A DNA stretch of 17,731 nt from an uncultured Prevotellaceae bacterium. GTDB lineage: Bacteria; Bacteroidota; Bacteroidia; Bacteroidales; Bacteroidaceae. Below are positions 8,600 to 15,539 of the stretch, piece after piece (positions within the stretch are counted from its first letter, which is position 1; each line of letters opens with the position of its first letter). The position numbers and the translations under genes are program-made. Location of the stretch: contig CALAEY010000097.1 in assembly GCA_937891085.1 (NCBI GenBank), positions 1 to 17,731 on the forward strand, given 5' to 3'. The notes beneath the pieces are model-generated. The model saw only the letters and a list, made by a program, of their open reading frames with translations. It had not been told where the DNA came from and ran no database searches.

Positions 8600-8627
8600 T
8601 AATTCATAATTTATAATTCATAATTTA
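8600..8627 (+). repeat. Perfect 14-bp tandem duplication, AT-only spacer before pgi
   Basis: TAATTCATAATTTA occurs twice without a gap (8600-8613 and 8614-8627), filling most of the 43-bp spacer between gpsA and pgi and ending 5 bp before the pgi ATG. It leaves the pgi ribosome-binding region almost pure A+T, which fits translation starts that rely on unstructured leaders rather than Shine-Dalgarno pairing. Confidence 0.8.
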
Positions 8628-8632
8628 AGCAT

Positions 8633-9973
8633 ATGATTAAGTTAGACATCGAAAAGACATTCGGATTTGTATCCAAGGAGAGCGTTTATGCTTACGCTCC
8701 GAAGGCACAGGCTGCCGCAGAGGCTCTGGAGAAGGGCACTGGACTGGGCAACGACTTCTTAGGTTGGCTTCACCTGCCATCATCTATCACCAAGGAAGTG
8801 CTTGATGACATCAACGCCACTGCCAAGGTGCTGCGTGACAATTGTGAGGTAGTGATTGTAGCCGGTATCGGCGGTAGCTACTTGGGCGCACGCGCTGTGA
8901 TCGAGACACTGAGCAACAGCTTCGAGTGGCTGAAGGAGAAGAAAGAGAACCCAGTGATCCTGTATGCTGGCAACAACATCAGCGAGGACTACCTCTTTGA
9001 GCTCACTGAGTACCTGAAGGATAAGAAATTCGGTGTGATCAATATCTCTAAGTCAGGTACCACTACCGAGACTGCCTTGGCCTTCCGTCTGCTGAAGAAG
9101 CAGTGCGAAGATCAGCGCGGCAAGGAGATGGCCCGCAAGGTCATCGTGGCCATCACCGACGCTAAGAAGGGTGCTGCCCGTGTGACAGCCGACAATGAGG
9201 GTTACAAGAGCTTCGTGATTCCCGACAATGTAGGCGGTCGTTTCTCTGTCCTCACTCCAGTAGGCTTGCTGCCTATCGCCGTAGCTGGCTTCAGCATCGA
9301 GAAGTTGGTAGCCGGTGCCGTGCAGATGGAGAAGGCTTGCGCTGTGGACGTACCATTCGAGCAGAATCCTGCTATGATCTATGCTGCCGTACGCAACGAG
9401 CTCTATAAGAGCGGCAAGAAGATTGAGATTCTGGTGAACTTCTGCCCTAAACTGCACTACGTGAGTGAGTGGTGGAAGCAGCTCTATGGTGAGAGCGAAG
9501 GTAAGGACAATCTGGGCATCTTCCCAGCTAGCGTAGACTTCACTACCGACCTGCACTCTATGGGTCAGTGGATTCAGGAAGGCGAGCGCAGCATCTTCGA
9601 GACCGTGCTCTCTGTCGACCATGTAGATCACAGTCTCGTGGTGCCAAGTGATGAGCAGAACCTCGACGGTCTGAACTTCCTGGCAGGCAAGCACGTAGAC
9701 CAAGTGAACAAGATGGCAGAGCTGGGCACCCAGTTGGCACACGTCGATGGTGGTGTTCCAAACATCCGCATCTGCATCGAGCGCCTCGATGAGGAGAATA
9801 TCGGTCAGCTGCTCTACTTCTTCGAGAAGGCCTGCGGCGTGAGCGGTTATGTACTGGGCGTGAACCCATTCAATCAGCCTGGTGTAGAGGCCTACAAGAA
9901 GAACATGTTCGCCCTGCTCAACAAGCCTGGCTATGAGGCAGAATCCAAAGCCATCCAAGCCCGCCTGAAATGA
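8633..9973 (+). CDS. pgi: Glucose-6-phosphate isomerase
   Basis: This 446-residue protein interconverts glucose 6-phosphate and fructose 6-phosphate in glycolysis and gluconeogenesis. Visible features are the first SIS-domain segment VAGIGGSYLGARAVIE (about residues 77-92), the phosphate-binding ISKSGTTTETALAFR (about 138-152), the PGI signature VGGRFSVLTPVGLLPIAVAGF (about 200-220) and the C-terminal FNQPGVEAYKKNMF (about 418-431). The length is that of the shorter, Bacillus-like isomerases rather than the 550-residue E. coli form. It lies in the lysS-gpsA-pgi-HAD cluster; its TGA overlaps the ATG of the HAD gene, and a terminator-like hairpin begins 20 bp after its stop. The start is the ATG just after the AT-rich tandem repeat. 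Confidence 0.96.
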   Translation: MIKLDIEKTFGFVSKESVYAYAPKAQAAAEALEKGTGLGNDFLGWLHLPSSITKEVLDDINATAKVLRDNCEVVIVAGIGGSYLGARAVIETLSNSFEWLKEKKENPVILYAGNNISEDYLFELTEYLKDKKFGVINISKSGTTTETALAFRLLKKQCEDQRGKEMARKVIVAITDAKKGAARVTADNEGYKSFVIPDNVGGRFSVLTPVGLLPIAVAGFSIEKLVAGAVQMEKACAVDVPFEQNPAMIYAAVRNELYKSGKKIEILVNFCPKLHYVSEWWKQLYGESEGKDNLGIFPASVDFTTDLHSMGQWIQEGERSIFETVLSVDHVDHSLVVPSDEQNLDGLNFLAGKHVDQVNKMAELGTQLAHVDGGVPNIRICIERLDEENIGQLLYFFEKACGVSGYVLGVNPFNQPGVEAYKKNMFALLNKPGYEAESKAIQARLK

Positions 9974-10713
9974 TAGACATTCAAGCATCTATAGCCCGCT
10001 ATCTTCGTGATAGCGGGCATTCTTTTATCCACCTCAAGGCCGTGCTCTTCGATATGGACGGAGTGCTCTTTGACTCCATGCCCTATCATGCCGATGCGTG
10101 GGTAGCCTCCATGGCGAAGTACGACCTCCCCATGACGCGTGAAGTGGCCTTTCTCAACGAGGGGCGCACGGGCATGAACACCATCGCCATGATCTATAAG
10201 GAGAAGTACGGCGTGGAGCCCAGCAAGGAGTTGGTCGACCGTATCTATGAAGACAAGTGCCAGGAGTTCTCCAAGCACCCAGAGCCAGAGCGCATGCCCG
10301 GAGCCTATGAGTTGATACAGCAGTTGCAAGCCGATGGCATCACCCCTGTCTTAGTGACAGGCAGCGGTCAGTATTCCCTCTTCGAGCGCATAGACCGTGT
10401 CTATACTGGCATGTTCGCCCACGACAAGATGGTCACTGCCTATGATGTGCATCACGGCAAGCCCCATCCTGAGCCCTACCTCATGGGACTTCAGAAGGCA
10501 GGTGTGCAAGCCAATGAAGCCATCGTGATAGAGAATGCCCCCATCGGTGTGCAGGCAGGCATCGCTGCAGGGATCTTCACCGTGGCCGTGAACACGGGCC
10601 CCCTGAAGCCCGAAGTGCTCCTTAACGAAGGTGCCAACCTACTCTACCCCTCTATGCAAGCCCTTTGTGATGGGTGGCAGGAGCTGAAGAAAGCATTGGG
10701 AATAGAGCACTGA
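9970..10713 (+). CDS. HAD-superfamily hydrolase, beta-phosphoglucomutase/sugar-phosphatase-like
   Basis: The 247-residue protein has motif I LFDMDGVLFDS with Asp28 and Asp30, an alpha-helical cap (about residues 37-110), motif II VTGSG (Thr130/Ser132), motif III Lys154 in HHGKPHPEPY, and motif IV VIENAPIGVQAG with Glu178-Asn179. The second acidic residue of motif IV (usually Glu-Asp or Asp-Asp) is thus Asn. The fold is that of subclass IA enzymes acting on sugar phosphates, which suits its place directly behind pgi, but neither phosphatase nor mutase activity can be chosen. The ATG overlaps the pgi stop as ATGA. The 20 residues before motif I are needed, because no other good start leaves motif I intact; they are encoded across a strong hairpin at 9994-10018. 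It ends 3 bp from the convergent response-regulator gene. Confidence 0.85.
   Translation: MIDIQASIARYLRDSGHSFIHLKAVLFDMDGVLFDSMPYHADAWVASMAKYDLPMTREVAFLNEGRTGMNTIAMIYKEKYGVEPSKELVDRIYEDKCQEFSKHPEPERMPGAYELIQQLQADGITPVLVTGSGQYSLFERIDRVYTGMFAHDKMVTAYDVHHGKPHPEPYLMGLQKAGVQANEAIVIENAPIGVQAGIAAGIFTVAVNTGPLKPEVLLNEGANLLYPSMQALCDGWQELKKALGIEH
9994..10028 (+). terminator. Intrinsic-terminator-like hairpin inside the HAD gene, just after pgi
   Basis: GCCCGCTATC (9994-10003) and GATAGCGGGC (10009-10018) form a perfect 10-bp stem with the loop TTCGT, followed by ATTCTTTTAT. This is the shape of a rho-independent terminator for pgi, but it lies 21 bp inside the overlapping HAD reading frame, encoding its residues about 9-17. 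It may therefore act as partial terminator or attenuator between pgi and the HAD gene. Confidence 0.6.
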
Positions 10714-10716
10714 TTA

Positions 10717-11412
10717 TTAGGTAAGTAGCTTATAGCCTACGCCACGAACATTGACGATACGGATGCGTTCATCCTTCGCCAGTTTGTGGCGTAGTTTTGT
10801 TATAAATACGTGGAGGCTACGCTGATTGAAGAAACTGTCGTCGCCCCAAAGTTCGAGAAGGATGCTCTGACTGCTCACTACTTCTTTCTGATGTTCACAC
10901 AGGCGACGAAGGATTTCCGACTCGCGATAAGAGAGTTCTACCCCTTGTCCGGCATACTCCAGTCTCTGCGAAGTAGGATTAAAAAGGTATTGTCCTACTT
11001 CCATCCATTCCGTTTGTTTCATACTAACTGGTTGCTGCATGCTGTTTCTCCCTACCAATGCCCGTAGCCGTACGATAAGTTCCTGCATGCCAAAAGGTTT
11101 CTTCAAGTAGTCGTTGGCTCCCAACTCAAAACCCTGCACCACATCATCGATAGCTGAACGTGCCGTAAGAAAGAGCACTGGGGTCTTCTGGTCTGATAGG
11201 CGGATACGACGTACCAATTCAAAACCGTCCATGCGAGGCATCATCACATCGGCCACCAGCACATCGGGCTTTTGGGTACAGAACAGGCGCAGAGCCTCAG
11301 CCCCATCCCTTGCCAGTGTAAGCACGAATCCCTGTGCCTCCAGTGTATCCTTGATGATCATGGCAAGCGTTTGCTCATCTTCTGCCAGTAGAACTCTGAT
11401 TTCTTCCATCAT
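10717..11412 (-). CDS. OmpR/PhoB-family response regulator
   Basis: The 231-residue protein has an N-terminal receiver domain (about residues 4-118) with the acidic pair Glu11-Asp12, phospho-acceptor Asp55 in VLVADVMMPRMDG, Thr83 in LFLTARS and Lys105 in LKKPF. A winged-helix DNA-binding domain follows (about 133-231), ending in the typical RSLHVFITKLRHKL recognition region and VNVRGVGYKLLT wing. It would be phosphorylated by the histidine kinase encoded just upstream; the ATG (11410-11412) overlaps the kinase stop as ATGA. A second in-frame ATG follows at once (MMEEIR), so either may be used. Members of this family bind tandem direct repeats about one helical turn apart, like those found at 12980-13019. 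Targets are inferred, not shown. Confidence 0.93.
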   Translation of the reverse strand: MMEEIRVLLAEDEQTLAMIIKDTLEAQGFVLTLARDGAEALRLFCTQKPDVLVADVMMPRMDGFELVRRIRLSDQKTPVLFLTARSAIDDVVQGFELGANDYLKKPFGMQELIVRLRALVGRNSMQQPVSMKQTEWMEVGQYLFNPTSQRLEYAGQGVELSYRESEILRRLCEHQKEVVSSQSILLELWGDDSFFNQRSLHVFITKLRHKLAKDERIRIVNVRGVGYKLLT

Positions 11413-12935
11413 CTGAAACTTAAAGTAAATGTACTGCCCTTTCCAACTTCACTGGTCACCCTGACCGTTCCGCCATGTTTCTCCATCAGGCTTTTCACAT
11501 AATACAAGCCAAGCCCGTAGCCCTTCACATCGTGGTGATTGCCTTGAGGCACCCTATAGAAGCGGTCGAACACATAAGGCAATTTATCGGCAGGGATACC
11601 CATACCGTGGTCAGACACTGCCACTTCTAAGCCTTCCCTCGTTTCTCTGCAAGCAATGGAAACATCAGCACTGCCAGTGGAATATTTCACGGCATTGTCT
11701 ATCAGATTTCCCAACATGTTACAGAAATGGCTACGATCGGCTATCAAATGCAGATCAGGTGGAGTGATGTCAAGCGTTATCGTGGTGGGTTTATCGCTTT
11801 TGAGCTTATATTGGCACACCATAGGCTCCAGCACCTCCTTCAGTCGAAGGTCTTCCTTATGCAAGGTCAGAGTCTTACGACGTTCCATGCTCATGGAAAG
11901 AATCTGTTCTACCATGCCCCCTAAACGCTGCAGTTGTTCCTGACTGATATTCAGATAGTCGCGTGCCTTCTGAGGATGTTCCGTCATATTGAAGTTGAGC
12001 AAGGCATCATTGGCTGCATAGGCGATGGCGATAGGGGTTTTCAACTCATGCGTCATGTTGTTGGTAAAGTCGGTCTTCATTTCCTCCAGCGTACGCATGC
12101 GCAGCATGGTGCGAATCAGATAGACGAAGGCAAAGGCCAGCACTAGCAGCGTAACCAATGAGGTGCCTAAGATACCTGCCATCTGGCGCAATACCACGCT
12201 TGTGACAGGTTCCATCGTGACGCGGTATTGGATGAGGTGAGGCAGATCGGCAAAGTAGCTATATGTACGTGCCTTCTTCGATGGCTCATACCCCACCGTC
12301 TGAATACTTGCCACCACACTCTCTTGTGTGAGCATGCTGTCTGCATATTGCACGAACTCCGTGCGATGGGGACGAAGCAAACCTGCAGCATCAAGTTGAT
12401 GACACAGGATACTGTCATATACTGCGATGTCTGCCTGCTGGAACTCTCCGATGCCAGAGTGCATGGCTCGTTGCAAATAGACAGAGAGATTATCCAGTCC
12501 ATCGGCCATAGATTGTAGTAGGGCATTGCCTTCGGCCTCGCTCATCGTGTCTGGCTTCATAGAACTGGAGCGTATAGTAGTCACGCTGGCAGAGTCTTCA
12601 CTCATCGTCACTTCCACATCATGGTGCTTGCCGCTATTGCTGGATACGCCCACAATACTCCGATGGTTGGTGGTAGTCTGAAATACGGTGGTACCATCAA
12701 GCTGATAGCCTGCCGATACTTGCACGTCTCCATGTAGATCACCCTCATCTTGCAATCGACTTACCCTTACCAGCATCTCACGCACATCGGCAGTTGTCAT
12801 AGCAGCCTCTATACGATCCTTGGTCTCCGCCACACGTGTGTGGTAGAGGCCTACCAGCCACCAGACCTGATAGGCAAAGATACAAGTGAGCGAAAGCACC
12901 ACCAGCAACAGGATTTTCTTCAAGGGTACATTCAT
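11409..12935 (-). CDS. Membrane sensor histidine kinase
   Basis: This 508-residue protein begins with a transmembrane helix (about residues 7-30), followed by a 220-residue periplasmic sensor region with no recognised domain, and a second helix (about 253-276). The transmitter starts almost directly after it, with no clear HAMP domain: HisKA at 281-350 with His296 in MTHELKTP, the N box around Asn407-Asn414 (NMLGNLIDNAVKYS), DHGMG at 442-446, FDRFYR at 456-461 and GYGLGLYYV at 472-480. All residues needed for autophosphorylation are present. It pairs with the response regulator downstream (ATGA overlap) and is divergent from the outer-membrane receptor gene, pointing to that gene as a target. 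The ligand is unknown. The ATG lies only 7 bp after a TATATTTG box, so the mRNA may be nearly leaderless. Confidence 0.93.
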   Translation of the reverse strand: MNVPLKKILLLVVLSLTCIFAYQVWWLVGLYHTRVAETKDRIEAAMTTADVREMLVRVSRLQDEGDLHGDVQVSAGYQLDGTTVFQTTTNHRSIVGVSSNSGKHHDVEVTMSEDSASVTTIRSSSMKPDTMSEAEGNALLQSMADGLDNLSVYLQRAMHSGIGEFQQADIAVYDSILCHQLDAAGLLRPHRTEFVQYADSMLTQESVVASIQTVGYEPSKKARTYSYFADLPHLIQYRVTMEPVTSVVLRQMAGILGTSLVTLLVLAFAFVYLIRTMLRMRTLEEMKTDFTNNMTHELKTPIAIAYAANDALLNFNMTEHPQKARDYLNISQEQLQRLGGMVEQILSMSMERRKTLTLHKEDLRLKEVLEPMVCQYKLKSDKPTTITLDITPPDLHLIADRSHFCNMLGNLIDNAVKYSTGSADVSIACRETREGLEVAVSDHGMGIPADKLPYVFDRFYRVPQGNHHDVKGYGLGLYYVKSLMEKHGGTVRVTSEVGKGSTFTLSFR

Positions 12936-12942
12936 CGTGATG

Positions 12943-12950
12943 CAAATATA
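12943..12950 (-). promoter_or_regulatory. -7 box of the histidine kinase-response regulator operon (TATATTTG)
   Basis: Minus-strand TATATTTG is a perfect -7 match and ends 7 bp before the kinase ATG, predicting a leader of only about 0-3 nt. No TTTG occurs at the usual -33 distance. Confidence 0.5.
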
Positions 12951-12979
12951 GTTCTTATTATAATAAGGTGTAGATTTTG

Positions 12980-13019
12980 TTAAGACTAAATAAGACTTCT
13001 GTTAAGACTTGGTAAGTTG
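12980..13019 (+). promoter_or_regulatory. Candidate response-regulator operator: phased TTAAGACT direct repeats
   Basis: TTAAGACT (12980-12987), ATAAGACT (12990-12997), TTAAGACT (13002-13009) and a weaker GTAAGTTG (13012-13019) start 10, 12 and 10 bp apart, about one helical turn. They lie upstream of the receptor promoter, at roughly -84 to -45 from its predicted start, a position usual for activators. Tandem direct repeats like these are what OmpR-family regulators bind, and such a regulator is encoded by the divergent operon. Confidence 0.5.
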
Positions 13020-13049
13020 GATGCCGAAGGGGGTTCCACAGAATCGGCT

Positions 13050-13057
13050 TACCTTTG
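13050..13057 (+). promoter_or_regulatory. -7 box of the outer-membrane receptor gene (TACCTTTG)
   Basis: TACCTTTG matches TAnnTTTG; transcription should begin near 13064, 14 nt before the ATG at 13078. There is no TTTG 20 bp upstream, which fits a promoter that needs an activator. Confidence 0.6.
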
Positions 13058-13077
13058 CACCGACGTTAAAACATAAA

Positions 13078-15177
13078 ATGACAATGAAGCGAAAATTGAC
13101 TCTCAGCTGCCTGCTCGTCTGTGCCCTCGTGGCACAGGCACAGGTACAGCAACCAGACTCCCTGAACAGGGAGGAAACCTACATGGACAGTCTGTATCAG
13201 ACATTGCCCGAAGTTATGGTGATGGGCGAACGCCCAGTAGTGAAAGCAGAAGATGGTAAATTAGTGTATGACCTGCCCCGTATCATCAGTGACAAACCTG
13301 TGACAAGTATATATGAGGCCATCCGTGAACTACCCGGTGTCACGGAGAATGGGGGCAGTTTCATGCTTGGAGGTCGTGGTGCCACTGTGGTGCTCGATGG
13401 CAAGGTGACCACCCTCTCGCCCGAACAGCTCACTGCCTTGTTGCGCTCAATGCCTGCCAACCGCATCAAGAATGCTGAAGTGATGTACAATGCTCCTGCT
13501 CGCTATCAGGTTCGCGGAGCACTCATCAACATCACACTGAATAAGCAGACCGATGGCACTTGGCCCATTCAGGGAGAGGTCATGGGCAAGGTGGAGCATC
13601 GGCATGAGACCACTTATCAACAGCGCATCAGCTTGCTCTACAATAAAGGCCGTTTCTCTGCCGATCTGCTTTATAGCCATGACCACGGAAGGCAATATGG
13701 TGGACACAGCAGCATTTCACACCACACGCTGGCCGACGGAACCGTACACGATATCCAGACGCACCAAGAGAACCACAACCGCTTCCACGACCATAGCCTG
13801 CGCTTGGGAGCCGACTATGCCTGGACAGACAAGCACCGCCTCAGCTTAGTGTATAATACCGACTATGCTCCCAGCCATACATGGGCTGTGCTTTCTGGCA
13901 GCGTAGAGGGTAGTTCTGCCTACGACCAGAGCCATAGACTGCACAACCTCCGCGCTGACTATGAGTTGCCCGTCGGCCTGAAAGCTGGAGCGGAATTTAC
14001 CTACTACAAGGCACCTTCTACCCAGAAGCATGACAGCAACTTGTGGGAGGAAAGCCAACTGCACTACCTCATTCATGACGACCAGCAAATCAATAAGTGG
14101 AAAGGATTTCTCTCTGGCGAGCATAAGTTGGGCAATGATTGGAGCATCAACTATGGGGCTATCTATGCCAACACGCTGGATAAAAGCTACCAATACTACA
14201 CCAAAACCGATGAAAGCAGTGCCGACCTGCCTGATGACAAGTCCGTGCGCAAGCGTGAACAGAGACTTGACCTATATGCTGGTTTCACCAAGCCGTTTGC
14301 GAAGCTGACGTTAGATGCTTCCCTTGATGCCGAGCATTATAAGAGCCTGGTGTGGGATCAGTGGAAACTTTACCCTAACCTGAATCTTACCTATCAGCCC
14401 AATAACACCCACTTCCTACAATTTGGTTTGAGCAGCAACAACAGCTATCCAGACTACTGGTCGATGGCTGCCTACACCAGCTACATGGACGGCGGCTATT
14501 CTGAGATCATCGGAAACCCTACACTGAAGCCCATAAACGACTATCTGCTACAGCTGGTATATATGCTGCACAGCAAATACACTTTCGTACTGTGGTACGA
14601 CCACATGGACGACTTCTTCACGCAGACCCTTTATCAGCGGTCCGACCGTCTGGTGCTGAACTACAAGTATCTGAATTCAGACTTTTACGACCAGATTGGA
14701 CTTCAGGCTGCTATCCCCGTGAAACCTTTCAAGTGGTGGGAAGGTCGCATCACTGCCGTAGCCGTATATAACCGCCAGAAAGACTCCGACTTCTACGATC
14801 TGCCTTACGACCGCCATATCATCTGGACTATGCTAAACCTGCGCAACACAATTACCTTGAGCAAGAAGCCAGACCTCACCATGCAGGTAAACGGCATGGT
14901 GCGCACCACAGCCATACAAGGCACTTACGACCTACCCAGCACTTATAACCTTGATTGGCAGCTGCGCTATCGGTTCCTGAACAGCAGGGCCACCCTCACC
15001 CTCTGGGCTGAAAATATCTTCGAAAGCAATGCCATCAGCCCCCGCATCCGCTATCACGGCCAGTGGATAGAGAACCATTACCCCGACTTCCGCTCCTTAG
15101 GCATCTCATTCAGCTATGCCTTCGGAGGTTACAAGGCTAAGCAACGCGAAGCAGTTGACACCTCGAGGTTCAAATAA
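13078..15177 (+). CDS. TonB-dependent-receptor-like outer-membrane beta-barrel protein
   Basis: From the ATG at 13078 the product is 699 residues. A signal peptide (KRKLTLSCLLVCALVAQA, likely cut after Ala21) is followed by a plug-like domain, about residues 42-160, with LPEVMVMGERP, SIYEAIRELPGV, MLGGRGATVVLDG and IKNAEVMYNAPARY. The rest is rich in alternating aromatic strands, typical of a barrel, and resembles the OMP_b-brl_3 group. The N-terminal CarboxypepD_reg-like domain common in SusC-type proteins is absent, and no SusD gene follows, so this is not a standard glycan-uptake pair. The substrate is unknown. The frame extends upstream to a TTG at 13009, but that lies before the promoter, so 13078 (or the ATG at 13084) is the start. 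The divergent two-component system probably controls it. Confidence 0.85.
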   Translation: MTMKRKLTLSCLLVCALVAQAQVQQPDSLNREETYMDSLYQTLPEVMVMGERPVVKAEDGKLVYDLPRIISDKPVTSIYEAIRELPGVTENGGSFMLGGRGATVVLDGKVTTLSPEQLTALLRSMPANRIKNAEVMYNAPARYQVRGALINITLNKQTDGTWPIQGEVMGKVEHRHETTYQQRISLLYNKGRFSADLLYSHDHGRQYGGHSSISHHTLADGTVHDIQTHQENHNRFHDHSLRLGADYAWTDKHRLSLVYNTDYAPSHTWAVLSGSVEGSSAYDQSHRLHNLRADYELPVGLKAGAEFTYYKAPSTQKHDSNLWEESQLHYLIHDDQQINKWKGFLSGEHKLGNDWSINYGAIYANTLDKSYQYYTKTDESSADLPDDKSVRKREQRLDLYAGFTKPFAKLTLDASLDAEHYKSLVWDQWKLYPNLNLTYQPNNTHFLQFGLSSNNSYPDYWSMAAYTSYMDGGYSEIIGNPTLKPINDYLLQLVYMLHSKYTFVLWYDHMDDFFTQTLYQRSDRLVLNYKYLNSDFYDQIGLQAAIPVKPFKWWEGRITAVAVYNRQKDSDFYDLPYDRHIIWTMLNLRNTITLSKKPDLTMQVNGMVRTTAIQGTYDLPSTYNLDWQLRYRFLNSRATLTLWAENIFESNAISPRIRYHGQWIENHYPDFRSLGISFSYAFGGYKAKQREAVDTSRFK

Positions 15178-15204
15178 ATCCAAAAAATCTTTTATTTGGC
15201 TTGA

Positions 15205-15473
15205 GACTTCACAGGAATACTTGAAACTGCTGATTATCTTGCAGTTATGGCGTGAAAACTATGAATGAGACTTCACAAGACTTCACACCTTTGAGAATAG
15301 AAGTAGCTGAAAATCAGCAGGTATCTGATATCACTATAGGCATATAGACTTCACACAGACTTCACCAGAAAGCGTGAAGTCTGTGTGAAGTCTTGTGAAG
15401 TCTCTGTTTTATTTCAATCTTAGATACAGCATAATACACTTAGCTTTTCTTGGTAGGCGTGAAGTGTGAAGTC
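15205..15473. repeat. Array of ten GACTTCAC/GTGAAGTC units, five per strand, facing inwards
   Basis: Forward GACTTCAC begins at 15205, 15269, 15279, 15347 and 15358. Reverse GTGAAGTC begins at 15374, 15385, 15395, 15459 (last base changed to G) and 15466. Neighbouring units are mostly 10-11 bp apart. All forward copies lie left of about 15369 and all reverse copies right of it, so the block is a long, imperfect dyad. The paired inner units (15347/15385 and 15358/15374) share the exact centre 15369.5, and the outer pairs lie about 100 bp to either side. Confidence 0.9.
15346..15393. repeat. Perfect 20-bp inverted repeat with 8-nt loop
   Basis: Positions 15346-15365 (AGACTTCACACAGACTTCAC) are the exact reverse complement of 15374-15393; the loop is CAGAAAGC. 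Each arm contains two units of the surrounding array. A transcript of either strand would form a very stable hairpin; a TCTGTTTTATTT tract follows about ten bases later on the plus strand, so a terminator role for the receptor gene is possible. Confidence 0.9.
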
Positions 15474-15539
15474 TATTTTTTAATTCTTTGCAAATTTCGT
15501 CTTCAAGATAAGCATCCCTTGGCATCAGACAAGGTAACC

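Noticed and set aside
7846..8609. Long open frames of 198-253 codons overlapping gpsA on both strands
   Set aside because: They are out-of-frame or antisense readings of a well-supported gene, with no recognisable protein features.
8600..8627. Separate pgi promoter within the AT-rich repeat
   Set aside because: No TAnnTTTG match occurs in the spacer; co-transcription with gpsA is simpler.
9053..9988. A 311-codon open frame antisense to pgi
   Set aside because: It mirrors pgi codon structure and has no domain or motif; pgi is intact.
13009..13077. Upstream TTG start for the outer-membrane receptor (23 more residues)
   Set aside because: The TTG lies before the predicted promoter box at 13050, and the added residues would precede a complete signal peptide.
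15205..15473. CRISPR array
   Set aside because: The units are only 8-9 bp, lie on both strands and have no constant-length spacers; no cas genes are present.
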